A stretch of DNA of 64,000 nt from Hoeflea sp. 108. Lineage in GTDB: Bacteria; Pseudomonadota; Alphaproteobacteria; Rhizobiales; Rhizobiaceae. The position numbers and the translations under genes were made by a program. The notes under the pieces were generated by a model that did no database searches, was not told the origin of the DNA, and saw only the letters and a list, made by a program, of their open reading frames with translations. The DNA lies in assembly GCF_000372965.1 (NCBI RefSeq), contig NZ_KB890024.1:2606839-2670838 (forward strand), given 5' to 3'. Below, in pieces: positions 9,346 through 18,024 of this stretch (the first letter of the stretch is position 1; each line of letters opens with the position of its first letter).

Positions 9346-10068
9346 TCAGGCGTCCGCAACAATCGTGCAGCGGCCGCCACCTTTCAATATTTCGCCGAAG
9401 CCGCCTTTTTCGTGGATCGAATAGACGATTATCGGAATGTTGTTTTCGCGCGCAAGTGCAATCGCTGCCGTATCCATGATGGACAGGCCCTTGGCGATGA
9501 CTTCCTGATGCGTGATGCGCTCGAAGCGCGTCGCGGTTGGGTCCTTCTTGGGATCGGCAGAGTAGACGCCGTCCACCTGCGTCCCCTTGAACAGGGCGTC
9601 GGCGCCGATCTCGGCCGCGCGCAGTGCTGCCGCCGAATCGGTGGTGAAGAAGGGATTGCCGGTGCCGCCGGCAAAGATCACGACCTTACCTGCGTCCATG
9701 TAGGCCGTGGCCTGGCGCTGTGAGAAGCTCTCGCAAAGCTCCGGCATGGCGATGGCCGAAAGCACCACGGAATCGACGCCGAGCTTGTGCAGCGACGTGC
9801 GCAACGCCAGCGAATTGATGATGGTGGCGAGCATGCCCATGTGATCGCCGGTGACGCGATCGCCGCCCTTGGAGGCAACGGCCACGCCGCGAAAGATGTT
9901 GCCGCCGCCGATGACCACGCCGACCTCCACCCCAAGCGCCCTCGCCTCGGCGATGTCGCTGGCAATGCGGTCGACAACAGAAACGTCGATGCCGAAATGC
10001 TGCTCGCCCATCAGGGCTTCACCCGACGCCTTAAGCAGTACGCGCCGGTAGAGCGGCTTGTCGGTCAT
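9346..10068 (-). CDS. pyrH: UMP kinase PyrH
   Basis: Phosphorylates UMP to UDP; a member of the amino acid kinase fold, regulated by GTP and UTP in bacteria. The protein (240 residues) opens with RVLLKASGEALMG, the ATP/phosphate loop, has the glycine-rich GVVIGGGNIFRG motif, and later the uridylate-binding AGGTGNPFFTTD segment. It lies 43 nt upstream of frr and about 107 nt downstream of tsf, from which it is separated by a strong inverted repeat. Confidence 0.97.
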   Translation of the reverse strand: MTDKPLYRRVLLKASGEALMGEQHFGIDVSVVDRIASDIAEARALGVEVGVVIGGGNIFRGVAVASKGGDRVTGDHMGMLATIINSLALRTSLHKLGVDSVVLSAIAMPELCESFSQRQATAYMDAGKVVIFAGGTGNPFFTTDSAAALRAAEIGADALFKGTQVDGVYSADPKKDPTATRFERITHQEVIAKGLSIMDTAAIALARENNIPIIVYSIHEKGGFGEILKGGGRCTIVADA

Positions 10069-10105
10069 GGGTTCCTCGCGGCTGTTGAATTTGGGTTCCG
10101 ATACA

Positions 10106-10139
10106 CGAAGGGCGCCGCGATGTCACGCGGCGCCCTTCG
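10106..10139. terminator. Perfect 14-bp inverted repeat between tsf and pyrH
   Basis: The arms CGAAGGGCGCCGCG (10106-10119) and its complement (10126-10139) enclose a 6-nt loop. The stem is long and GC-rich, but no T-run follows on the minus strand, so termination strength is uncertain. It may be a pausing, processing or partial-termination hairpin separating rpsB-tsf from pyrH-frr. Confidence 0.5.
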
Positions 10140-10175
10140 GCTATCCTCAGGAAGCGCTTGATGCAGCGCTACTTT

Positions 10176-11096
10176 TTAGCCTTTTACGGCAGCAGCAACT
10201 TCAGCAGCGAAATCGCTCTCTTCCTTTTCGATACCCTCGCCGAGCGCGAAACGGATGTAGCCGGTGATCTTGGCAGGCGCACCGATCTGCTTCTCAGCGT
10301 CCTTGAGGGCTGCCTCGACCGTCAGGTCGGGGTTGAGCACGAAGGCCTGCTTGAGCAGCACGACTTCCTCGTAGAACTTGCGCATGCGGCCTTCCACCAT
10401 CTTCTCGATGATGTTTTCCGGCTTGCCCGACTGGCGGGCCTGGTCGGCGAAGATCGCCTTTTCGCGCTCAACATGCGTAGCGTCGACCTCGTCAGGGGTC
10501 AGGGCCAGCGGGTTGGTCGCGGCAACGTGCATGGCGACCTGACGCGCGAAGGCGCGAGCGGCATCGTGGTTGCCGGCGGTCTCGACAGCAACCAGCACGC
10601 CGAGCTTGCCGACATTGTCGGCAACGGCGTTATGGACGTAGGTGGCAACGACGCCTTCCGAAACCGAAAGCTTGGCCGAACGGCGGAAGCTCATGTTCTC
10701 GCCAATGGTGCCGACAGCGTCCTTGATCGTGTCGGTGACCGACTTGTCCGAACCCGGATACTTGGCCGCAGCAACAGCCTCGGTGGAGCCGTAGGCAAGC
10801 GCAACCTTGGCGACGTTGTTGACGATCTCCTGGAAAGCCGCGTTGCGGGCAACGAAGTCGGTCTCGGAGTTGACCTCGACAACGACGGCTTCGCGCACGC
10901 CGGCATCAACGCCGATCAGGCCTTCGGCGGCCGTGCGGCCAGCCTTCTTGTCGGCCTTGGAGATGCCCTTCTTGCGCAGCCAGTCGACGGCAGCTTCCAT
11001 GTCGCCGCCGGTCTCGGCCAGAGCGGCCTTGCAATCCATCATGCCCGCGCCCGAGAGTTCGCGGAGTTCCTTAACCTGTGCTGCCGAAATGCTCAT
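10176..11096 (-). CDS. tsf: Elongation factor Ts
   Basis: Guanine nucleotide exchange factor for EF-Tu. The start at 11096 (MSISAAQVKELRELSG) gives 306 residues. The N-terminal UBA-like domain has the LRELSGAGMMDCKAAL motif, and the core carries TDFVARN, the conserved segment that disturbs the magnesium site of EF-Tu. It follows rpsB with about 120 nt between, the universal rpsB-tsf pair. Confidence 0.97.
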   Translation of the reverse strand: MSISAAQVKELRELSGAGMMDCKAALAETGGDMEAAVDWLRKKGISKADKKAGRTAAEGLIGVDAGVREAVVVEVNSETDFVARNAAFQEIVNNVAKVALAYGSTEAVAAAKYPGSDKSVTDTIKDAVGTIGENMSFRRSAKLSVSEGVVATYVHNAVADNVGKLGVLVAVETAGNHDAARAFARQVAMHVAATNPLALTPDEVDATHVEREKAIFADQARQSGKPENIIEKMVEGRMRKFYEEVVLLKQAFVLNPDLTVEAALKDAEKQIGAPAKITGYIRFALGEGIEKEESDFAAEVAAAVKG

Positions 11097-11190
11097 TGTG
11101 GCCTCTTTGCTTTGAAATGCGCTGGCGCACCACCGAGGGTTCGATGATGCGCCTGACGCCGGCGCGAGGTATGCGCCCGATCCAGAAAGG

Positions 11191-11210
11191 AAGGCCGGTT
11201 TCCCGGCCTT
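11191..11210 (-). terminator. Hairpin between rpsB and tsf
   Basis: AAGGCCGG and its complement form an 8-bp stem with a 4-nt loop 8 nt after the rpsB stop on the minus strand. The downstream sequence is only mildly T-rich (CCTTTCT). It is probably a partial terminator that lowers tsf expression relative to rpsB. Confidence 0.45.
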
Positions 11211-11217
11211 CGTGATA

Positions 11218-11997
11218 TCAAGCCTGGGCTTCGCCCGAAGCGGTGTTGTCCAGGGCCGGCTCGATCGGAGCCTCGGCCGAGGCGCCGATGTCGACACCCA
11301 GGGCGCCCTGCTGGCGAGCGATGCCGTCGATGCAGGCCTTGGCGATCAGATCGCAATACAGCTGGATCGCGCGGGCAGCGTCGTCGTTGCCGGGGATCGG
11401 GAAGTCGATCTTGTCCGGATCGCAGTTCGAATCGATGATTGCAACGACCGGAATGCCAAGACGCTTGGCTTCCTGGATGGCGATCGCTTCCTTATTGGTG
11501 TCGATGACAAACATCAGGTCAGGGGTCGAGCCCATGTCCTTGATACCGCCGAGGGCCTTATCCAGCTTCTCGCGCTCACGCTCGAGGTTCAGGCGCTCCT
11601 TCTTGGTGAAGCCATGGGCTTCGCCAGCGAGCAGCTCGTCGAGCTTGCGCAGGCGCTGGATCGAATTCGAGATCGTCTTCCAGTTGGTCAGCATGCCGCC
11701 GAGCCAACGCGAGTTGACGTAGTACTGAGCCGAACGCTGGGCAGCGTCAGCAACGATGTCGGAAGCCTGGCGCTTGGTGCCGACGAACAGCACGCGGCCG
11801 CCGCGCGACACGACGTCGGAAACCTGCTTCAGGGCCTGGTGCAGAAGCGGAACAGTCTGCGACAGGTCGATGATGTGAACGTTGTTGCGGGCGCCGTAGA
11901 TGTAGGGCGCCATCTTCGGGTTCCAGCGGTGGGTCTGGTGGCCGAAGTGCGAGCCAGCTTCGAGAAGCTGGCGCATGCTGAAATCAGGCAATGCCAT
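11218..11997 (-). CDS. rpsB: 30S ribosomal protein S2
   Basis: Small-subunit ribosomal protein bound near the head/platform and S1. The 259-residue protein starts MALPDFSMRQLLEAGSHFGHQ, the classical S2 opening, and contains the PDLMFVIDTNKE segment. The tail after about residue 230 is Ala/Glu-rich and variable, as in other alphaproteobacteria. It heads the rpsB-tsf operon; a near-consensus promoter lies about 130 nt upstream. Confidence 0.97.
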   Translation of the reverse strand: MALPDFSMRQLLEAGSHFGHQTHRWNPKMAPYIYGARNNVHIIDLSQTVPLLHQALKQVSDVVSRGGRVLFVGTKRQASDIVADAAQRSAQYYVNSRWLGGMLTNWKTISNSIQRLRKLDELLAGEAHGFTKKERLNLEREREKLDKALGGIKDMGSTPDLMFVIDTNKEAIAIQEAKRLGIPVVAIIDSNCDPDKIDFPIPGNDDAARAIQLYCDLIAKACIDGIARQQGALGVDIGASAEAPIEPALDNTASGEAQA

Positions 11998-12127
11998 CTT
12001 TATGTCCTTTTCCGGTTAGCCTCCACGGACCATGACGCTTTTCGCTGAAATGCTCGAAACGCCACCGGGCGGTCTCAGCCGGATTTCTCCCGGGCAGAAA
12101 CCAAAGTCCGTGTGTGGAATGGGGCGG

Positions 12128-12156
12128 CATATAGACGTATTGCCTGGTGAGTGCAA
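12128..12156 (-). promoter_or_regulatory. Predicted sigma-70 promoter of rpsB-tsf
   Basis: On the minus strand TTGCAC and TATATG are separated by exactly 17 nt. This is close to the housekeeping consensus. It would give an S2 mRNA leader of about 120 nt (11998-12120). The rest of the 12000-12290 interval shows no open gene. Confidence 0.65.
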
Positions 12157-12290
12157 CCCCGGGACCAGGTCGATATTGGCGGAAAACAAGGCGTTCTGCA
12201 CCGCCACACCGCGACATGGGCATCCTGTCGCATCGGCACCGCCAACCGCCGCGATCAAATCCGGGGGGCGATTCCCGCGACCGGGGCAGT

Positions 12291-12632
12291 TCAGCTGCCG
12301 GCTGCCCAGCGGGAAATGCCCGGCTCTTCCTGCACGGCACTTTCCATCGGCCTGGGCTCGCGACGCTTGAAGTTGCGCACGCGCACGCGGCGGAACACCG
12401 CCACGATCTCCTCGCGGCTGCATTCGACGGCGCCGAGCCTCACGGCCCGATCCCGCTCGAAGCCGGTAATGTCATAGTGGGGGGCGGAGGTCTTGGGTGG
12501 CCCCTGGTAGGAGGAGCGCTTCAGCCCAAGCTGGGCAGCAAAACGGTGCAGCTCATGGATATCGTCGGCCAGCAGGTGGCACCAGCGATGGCCCACCCAC
12601 TTCCAGATCGCCGCGTCGACATAAACAGCCAC
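12291..12632 (-). CDS. DUF4031 domain-containing protein
   Basis: Small 113-residue cytosolic protein of unknown function. It begins MAVYVDAAIWKWVGHRWCHLL, followed by a conserved HELHRFAAQLGLKRSSYQGPP segment and HYDI, all typical of DUF4031. The C-terminal third is Arg/Glu-rich. It starts only 7 nt after the eipB stop in the same direction, so the two are probably co-transcribed. The family function is not known; nothing in the sequence suggests a specific activity. Confidence 0.8.
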   Translation of the reverse strand: MAVYVDAAIWKWVGHRWCHLLADDIHELHRFAAQLGLKRSSYQGPPKTSAPHYDITGFERDRAVRLGAVECSREEIVAVFRRVRVRNFKRREPRPMESAVQEEPGISRWAAGS

Positions 12633-12639
12633 GCGCCGC

Positions 12640-13467
12640 CTACTTCTTGCAACTGCCCTGCGGCACCGGGAACAGCGAGAGATTGACCAGCTTGCCGGTC
12701 ATGGAGAAGTCGCCGTAGTCCATGACCAGATCACGCGTCAGGCCGTTCTCGTGCAGCTTGAAGCTGATCCGGTACTCCGGCACTTCCTCGCCGCTGCCTT
12801 TGCTCTCGTCGAAATAGGCAATGTCGACCGGCCAGTACTTGTCCTTGGCCAATCCTGCCAGTGCTGGAAGCTCGGGGTCGCCGCTCGGCGCCTCGGCCTT
12901 CTTGCCGACGATGACGGTCGTGGTCATTACCTTGTCGGCATCCTCGGAACCGTCGAACAGGCTGGTTTCATAGAAGGTCTCGCCCCTCTCTGCCTTGTCG
13001 ATGAGCTCGACCAGATGCTGGGTCGGGAACTGCGTCCTGGCGAGATCGACGGTGCCGGGCGTCGGCTTTTCGATGTCGACCTTCACCCCGTTCGTATCGC
13101 GCGTCGCAGTGCCCTTGACCTCGCGGTCGAGGCTCTGGTCGACGAAGGACTTGGTGACAAAGGAGAAGGTCTTGCCCTCGGCGTCCTCGAACGTCGTCGT
13201 CTGCTGGTCGGTCAGGCGCGTGTTTTCCTGCGTCGCGATCTGCGTGACGAAACGGAACTTCACCGTATAGCCCTCGCAGGCCGAACCGTTGAACTCGTAC
13301 ACCATGCGGCCGGTGAGGCCTGTTATCCCCGAGCGATCCGACGCCTGGTCGAGCACCAGATCGTAGACTGCGCGGTGAGGAGCAAGCACAGGCGCAGCAT
13401 AAGCGGGCACAAGGCCAAGTGCCGAAGCGGAAAGGGTGGCAAGTACAGCAAGGCGCGTTGCGCGCAT
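12640..13467 (-). CDS. eipB: Cell envelope integrity protein EipB (DUF1849)
   Basis: Periplasmic beta-spiral protein family; in Brucella, EipB keeps the envelope intact and is needed for infection. The start at 13467 (MRATRLAVL) gives a 275-residue precursor with a signal peptide ending at about AYAA. Two Cys remain in the mature protein, one in GSACEGY and one near the end in QGSCKK, matching the disulfide known in the family. Downstream DUF4031 follows after 7 nt. Divergent ridA lies 144 nt upstream. Confidence 0.85.
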   Translation of the reverse strand: MRATRLAVLATLSASALGLVPAYAAPVLAPHRAVYDLVLDQASDRSGITGLTGRMVYEFNGSACEGYTVKFRFVTQIATQENTRLTDQQTTTFEDAEGKTFSFVTKSFVDQSLDREVKGTATRDTNGVKVDIEKPTPGTVDLARTQFPTQHLVELIDKAERGETFYETSLFDGSEDADKVMTTTVIVGKKAEAPSGDPELPALAGLAKDKYWPVDIAYFDESKGSGEEVPEYRISFKLHENGLTRDLVMDYGDFSMTGKLVNLSLFPVPQGSCKK

Positions 13468-13611
13468 ACACGATGCTCCGATCGGCGCGGCCCTGACAGG
13501 CCGCTGGGAATGATGGTCCACCATAAAAAAAGTCGTGGCGGAAGCGAGGCAAAAATAGCACTTTCGGCGCGACCTCACCTACGACCCGAGACTCAGAGAT
13601 AAGGAAAGACG

Positions 13612-14076
13612 ATGAGCGAAACAATCGAAAAGCGGCTGAGTGATCTCGGCGTGACGCTGCCGGCCGCCGCCGCACCCGCGGCCAACTACGTGCCGTTCAT
13701 GAATACCGGCAACTACGTCTTTACCGCGGGCCAGCTGCCGCTCAAGGATGGCAAGCTCATCGCCTCCGGTCTCGTTGGCCGCGCCGTCGACACGGCAGCC
13801 GCCAAGGATGGCGCCAAGCAGTGTGCAATCAACATCCTGGCACAGGCCAAGGCAGCGCTCGGCGACCTCGAAAAAATCCGTCGCATCGTCAAGATCACCG
13901 TCTTCGTTGCCTCTACGCCCGACTTCACCGAGCAGCACCTGGTCGCCAACGGAGCGTCCGACTTCCTGGTCGCGGCACTCGGCGAGCGCGGCAAGCACGC
14001 CCGTTCTGCCGTCGGCGTCGCCTCGCTGCCGCTGAATGCCGCGGTCGAGATCGAAGCGATCATCGAGACCGAGTGA
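13612..14076 (+). CDS. RidA family protein (YjgF/YER057c/UK114)
   Basis: Members deaminate reactive enamine/imine intermediates or carry related roles. The 154-residue protein is of the longer YjgH-like type, starting MSETIEKRLSDLG and with NYVPFMNTGNYVFTAGQLPLKDG near the front and RSAVGVASLPLNAAVEIEAI at the end. The Arg at the start of that final motif is the usual active-site Arg. A ribosome site (AAGGAAAG) precedes the ATG. The phosphodiesterase gene follows 8 nt later, so the two form an operon. Confidence 0.88.
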   Translation: MSETIEKRLSDLGVTLPAAAAPAANYVPFMNTGNYVFTAGQLPLKDGKLIASGLVGRAVDTAAAKDGAKQCAINILAQAKAALGDLEKIRRIVKITVFVASTPDFTEQHLVANGASDFLVAALGERGKHARSAVGVASLPLNAAVEIEAIIETE

Positions 14077-14084
14077 GCGGCGAC

Positions 14085-14813
14085 ATGACCGACCTTTCCT
14101 GGCTGACCGCCCGACCCATCGCCCATCGCGGGCTGCACGACCTCAACAAGGAGTGCTGGGAGAACACGCTTTCCGCATTCGAACGGGCGGCGAGCCGCGG
14201 CTTCGCCATCGAGTGTGACGTGCACCTGAGTGCGGACGGCGATGTCGTTGTCTTCCACGACGACACGTTGAAGCGCCTGACCGGCACCGAAGGCTATATC
14301 TGGCAGCGGACAGCGGCCGAGATGGGCGCGCTCCGGATCGGCGGCACCGCCGACCACGCACCGACACTTGCCGAACTGTTGAAGCTGGTTGACGGACGCG
14401 TGCCCTTGGTCATCGAACTCAAGGGCATCCCTGGGCATGACGGCGAGCTCGTCGAGCGCGTGGGCGCAGCGTTGCGCAACTACAAGGGCAAGGTCGCGAT
14501 CATGTCCTTCGACCACTGGCTGATCCGTGACTTTGCCAGGCTTGCGCCCGGCATCCCGGCAGGCCTCACCGCCTGGGGCGACCAGGATCATGAGCTGGAA
14601 GCGCATTTCTCGATGCTGGCGCACGGCATCTCGTTTGTCTCCTACAGCGTGACGCACCTGCCCAACCGCTTCATCAGCTTCGTTCGCGACAGGCTGTCTA
14701 TGCCCGTCATCACCTGGACGGTGCGCGATCAGGACGCGGTCAAGGCAACTTTCGCCCATGCCGACCAGATGACCTTCGAGGGCTTCGACCCCGATGCGAC
14801 ACCGGTGGCTTGA
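14085..14813 (+). CDS. Glycerophosphodiester phosphodiesterase family protein
   Basis: Cytosolic GDPD-type enzyme splitting glycerophosphodiesters into glycerol-3-phosphate and an alcohol. The start at 14085 (MTDLSWLTARPIAHRG) gives 242 residues. Catalytic motifs are visible: HRGLHD near residue 14, ENTLSAFE, IECDVHLSADGD and VFHDDTLKRLTG, covering the HR, ExD and H residues of the TIM barrel. There is no signal peptide, so it is UgpQ-like. It directly follows ridA. Confidence 0.9.
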   Translation: MTDLSWLTARPIAHRGLHDLNKECWENTLSAFERAASRGFAIECDVHLSADGDVVVFHDDTLKRLTGTEGYIWQRTAAEMGALRIGGTADHAPTLAELLKLVDGRVPLVIELKGIPGHDGELVERVGAALRNYKGKVAIMSFDHWLIRDFARLAPGIPAGLTAWGDQDHELEAHFSMLAHGISFVSYSVTHLPNRFISFVRDRLSMPVITWTVRDQDAVKATFAHADQMTFEGFDPDATPVA

Positions 14814-14852
14814 GGTCTTGTAAAGGCAGCTTTCGAACGTAAGTAACTGGGC

Positions 14853-16058
14853 ATGAGCAATGCGAGCGACGCCGGGGCGAAGCAGGCGGATGGCGGTTAC
14901 GCCGTCCGCGTCGTTTCCAGCATCAGCGAATTCAGCCGCGACGAATGGAACAGGCTCGCCGGCACCTCGAAAACCAGCTCAGACACGCCTTACAACCCAT
15001 TCGTTTCGTACGATTTTCTGACAATCGCTGAAGCGTCTGGATGCGCCGTCACAAAGACCGGCTGGCAGGGACATCATCTGCGGCTGGAAACGGCTGACGG
15101 CAATTTTCTCGGCGCGCTCCCCTGCTACGCCAAATCCCACAGCCAAGGCGAATATGTCTTCGACCATGGCTGGGCCGATGCCTTCGAACGCGCCGGCGGC
15201 CGCTACTACCCCAAGCTCCAGGCCTCGGTGCCGTTCACCCCGGCCACCGGCCCTCGCCTGCTCGCTGTCCCCGGAACTGACGCCCCCAGAACCAAGGCAG
15301 CGCTTGCGACCGCGCTGCGCAGCGTGGCCGAAGGCGTCGGCGTCTCCTCGGCGCATGTGACATTTGCCGAGCCGGGCGAGATCGACACGCTGGAAGCAAC
15401 CGGCTTCCTGCGCCGTACCGACCAGCAGTTCCACTTCTTCAACGAGGACTATTCATCCTACGAAGATTTCCTGGCGACGCTGGCATCGCGCAAGCGGAAG
15501 GACCTGAAGAAGGAACGGCGCCAGGCGCTGGAGGCCGGCATCTCGATCGAATGGCTGACCGGCCGAGACCTGACTGAAAGCGTCTGGGACGACTTCTTCA
15601 CCTTCTATATGGACACCGGCGGCCGCAAATGGGGTCGCCCCTATCTCAACCGCACGTTTTTCTCGCTGATCAGCGAGCGCATGGCCGACGACATCCTGCT
15701 GGTGATGGCAAAACGGAGCGGCCGCTACATAGCTGGTGCCATCAACTTCATTGGCTCCGACAGGCTTTACGGCCGAAACTGGGGATGCATCGAGGACCAT
15801 CCCTTCCTGCATTTCGAGGTCTGCTACCATCAGGCCATCGATTTCGCCATCGAGCGCAAGCTGAAGGTCGTCGAGGCCGGCGCGCAGGGGCAGCACAAGC
15901 TGGCGCGCGGCTATCGCCCGGTGACGACGCAATCGGCTCATTACATCGTCCACCCCGGCCTGCGCCGGGCGATCGCCGACTATCTCAAGCGGGAACGGCG
16001 GGAAGTTGCCGAGATCGGCGAGTATCTCGAGGACCATGGCCCGTTCCGCCGCGGCTGA
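14853..16058 (+). CDS. GNAT-fold acyltransferase of the COG3146 (peptidogalycan/DUF482) family
   Basis: A 401-residue protein with the GNAT/FemAB-like fold found in COG3146. Visible family segments are PYNPFVSYDFLTIAEASG near the N-terminus, YFDHGWAD-like EYVFDHGWADAFERAGG, and YYPKLQASVPFTPATGPRLL, then SRKRKDLKKERRQALEAG and a C-terminal VEAGAQGQHKLARGYRP motif. The substrate is unknown; family members are linked to cell-wall or lipid modification only by fold. It probably belongs to the ridA-GDPD transcription unit, 39 nt downstream of GDPD. Confidence 0.82.
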   Translation: MSNASDAGAKQADGGYAVRVVSSISEFSRDEWNRLAGTSKTSSDTPYNPFVSYDFLTIAEASGCAVTKTGWQGHHLRLETADGNFLGALPCYAKSHSQGEYVFDHGWADAFERAGGRYYPKLQASVPFTPATGPRLLAVPGTDAPRTKAALATALRSVAEGVGVSSAHVTFAEPGEIDTLEATGFLRRTDQQFHFFNEDYSSYEDFLATLASRKRKDLKKERRQALEAGISIEWLTGRDLTESVWDDFFTFYMDTGGRKWGRPYLNRTFFSLISERMADDILLVMAKRSGRYIAGAINFIGSDRLYGRNWGCIEDHPFLHFEVCYHQAIDFAIERKLKVVEAGAQGQHKLARGYRPVTTQSAHYIVHPGLRRAIADYLKRERREVAEIGEYLEDHGPFRRG

Positions 16059-16064
16059 CGCCGG

Positions 16065-16394
16065 TCAGTGCGCAATCGACTTCGAAAACAGGTTGATGAC
16101 CATGACGCCGGCCATGATCAGGCCGATGCCGATCAGCGCCGGCAGATCGAGTGTCTGGCGGAACCAGATCCATGCGATGCCAGTGATGAAGACGATGCCC
16201 GCGCCGCACCACAATGCATAGACGATGCCGACGGGCACTGTACGCAGCACCAACGACAGGAAATAGAAGGCGCAGGCGTAGCCCGCAAGCGCGATCACCG
16301 AGGGAACAAGCCTGGTGAAGCCATTGGTTTCCTTGAGGGCGGAAGTCGCGACGACCTCGAAAGCCACTGCCACGATCAGATAGATGTAGTTCAA
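16065..16394 (-). CDS. Small multidrug resistance (EmrE-like) transporter
   Basis: Four-helix proton/drug antiporter of about 109 residues, active as a dimer in the inner membrane. The essential membrane-embedded Glu of helix 1 is residue 13 in AVAFEVVATSALK (Glu14 in EmrE). The segments GIVYALWCGAGIVFI and RQTLDLPALIGIGLI match EmrE closely. A TTG start at 16394 is chosen because it gives the family N-terminus (MNYIYL) and has GAGAGGAAC upstream. An ATG at 16457 would add a 21-residue tail not seen in the family. It converges on the upstream acyltransferase gene. Confidence 0.88.
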   Translation of the reverse strand: MNYIYLIVAVAFEVVATSALKETNGFTRLVPSVIALAGYACAFYFLSLVLRTVPVGIVYALWCGAGIVFITGIAWIWFRQTLDLPALIGIGLIMAGVMVINLFSKSIAH

Positions 16395-16482
16395 CGTCGT
16401 TCCTCTCGGCCTGCCTTGGCTTGACGTTCCGCCCGCCAGCGCCGAAACATCCACCACGAAATCGCATCAAACGGGATAGGCC

Positions 16483-16917
16483 ATGTCGAGCGGCGCTTAC
16501 GATCCAAACAACATCTTCGCCAAGATCTTGCGCGACGAGATCCCCTCACAGCGGGTTTATGAGGACCACGCGGTCGTGGCCTTCATGGATGTGATGCCGC
16601 AAGGCACCGGCCATACGCTGGTCGTACCCAAGGCGCCTTCGCGCAACCTGCTCGATGCCGACCCGGCGACGCTCGGTCACCTGATGGCCGTCGTCCAGAA
16701 AGTCGCAAACGCCGCCAAGACGGCCTTCGAGGCTGACGGCGTGACCATCATGCAGTTCAACGAACCGGCCGCCGGCCAGACCGTCTATCACCTGCACGTC
16801 CATGTGCTGCCACGTTTCGAAGGCGTGGCGCTCAAGCCGCATACCGGCCAGATGGAGAAGCCCGAGGTGCTGGCGGTCAATGCGGATAGGCTGAGGGCGG
16901 TTTTGGCTCGCGGCTAG
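16483..16917 (+). CDS. HIT family (histidine triad) hydrolase
   Basis: Nucleotide-binding phosphoramidase/hydrolase of the HINT type. The 144-residue protein starts with NIFAKILRDEIPSQRVYED, typical of the family, has QGTGHTLVVPK, and the histidine triad HLHVHVLPRF near residues 103-112. It stands alone, divergent from the SMR gene and convergent with the PAP2 gene. Confidence 0.93.
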   Translation: MSSGAYDPNNIFAKILRDEIPSQRVYEDHAVVAFMDVMPQGTGHTLVVPKAPSRNLLDADPATLGHLMAVVQKVANAAKTAFEADGVTIMQFNEPAAGQTVYHLHVHVLPRFEGVALKPHTGQMEKPEVLAVNADRLRAVLARG

Positions 16918-16992
16918 GCCGGACTTCGCTGGCCGACGAAATCCAAATATCCACGGCGTCGGGCAAGGTCGGGCGCGCCGATGTTCCGTCCG

Positions 16993-17946
16993 TCAGGCGC
17001 GTGCCGCCTGCCCCTGCTGATGCGTGAATACTCCCGCTTGCTGCGAGGACGCACGTTCATACGCATCGAACACCGCCAGGCCGGCCCGCCAGGCAACGAT
17101 GGATATGAACACGCCGGCAATGACGTCGACCAGATTGTGCCCACCATGGATAAGGATGGCTGGCGCCAGCAGGGCATTCACGACCAGCAGGGCTAGGCGA
17201 AAAACGCGGTAAGGCCATACGGCGACCAGGGACACCAGACCCATGACCGTGTGAAACGATGGGAAGCCGATAAGCCCGGTTACCTGCAAGGAATCAATAT
17301 GAGGAACACCCTCCTCATAGAGGCGGTAGAGCATTGCCCCGTACTCGGAGCTGACGATCGGCCGAACGACACGGTCGATCTCCGGTGCCAACGTCCAATA
17401 GGCGGAAGCACCGCCCGATGGAAACATGGCCCAGCACAATATCCCGGCGATTGCCGCAAGCACCATGGCCAGCGCGCCGGCATGCAGGCGCCTGCGATCG
17501 AGCAACATTCCAAGCACCACAAAGGCAACGAACAGCTGAACCAAAGTCAGCTGATAGACAATGCGCAACACAGAATTCAGGAAGGGATAGCCAGCAATCC
17601 ATGCGCACAGGGCTGGCCAAGAATAGCCGAGCCACGCGTCAATTCGAACGAGCATGGCATCAATCGGTGCCGTTGGCCGCGGCAAAAGCAGCACATTGAA
17701 CAGAGAACCGACCATTGAGAACAGGATGAAAAGGCCGATGACATGGGTGGTCAGCGCAATGCGCTCGCTGTCACGCCAACGGCGATAGATTTGGCCAAGA
17801 GCGACAAACAAGAGTCCGGAACCCGCCGAGAAAAGGAAGAAATTGGCCGAAACGCCAATGCCTTTCCACAATGCGAGGAACCCGTCGACGACGATGAAGG
17901 CGCCGACGATCATCAAGATAAGCCGTTCGATCGGATGAAATGCCAT
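16993..17946 (-). CDS. PAP2 superfamily membrane phosphatase-like protein
   Basis: Polytopic membrane protein (317 residues) with a C-terminal PAP2 (lipid phosphatase) domain. The motifs GFPSFHTVMG and HGGHNLVDVIAG correspond to the PSxH and SRxxxxxHxxxD phosphatase motifs, with the second in a degenerate form typical of the PAP2 subgroup related to inositol-phosphoceramide synthases. The start at 17946 has GGAAGGG just upstream. The substrate cannot be told; a lipid phosphate or head-group transfer is likely. Confidence 0.8.
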   Translation of the reverse strand: MAFHPIERLILMIVGAFIVVDGFLALWKGIGVSANFFLFSAGSGLLFVALGQIYRRWRDSERIALTTHVIGLFILFSMVGSLFNVLLLPRPTAPIDAMLVRIDAWLGYSWPALCAWIAGYPFLNSVLRIVYQLTLVQLFVAFVVLGMLLDRRRLHAGALAMVLAAIAGILCWAMFPSGGASAYWTLAPEIDRVVRPIVSSEYGAMLYRLYEEGVPHIDSLQVTGLIGFPSFHTVMGLVSLVAVWPYRVFRLALLVVNALLAPAILIHGGHNLVDVIAGVFISIVAWRAGLAVFDAYERASSQQAGVFTHQQGQAARA

Positions 17947-18024
17947 GGGTCGCCCTTCCAGACGACATGACCATTGCCCTCCCCGCGTTAAGTCCACGTA
18001 AAGAGGCGGCGGCACTGCGAACGA

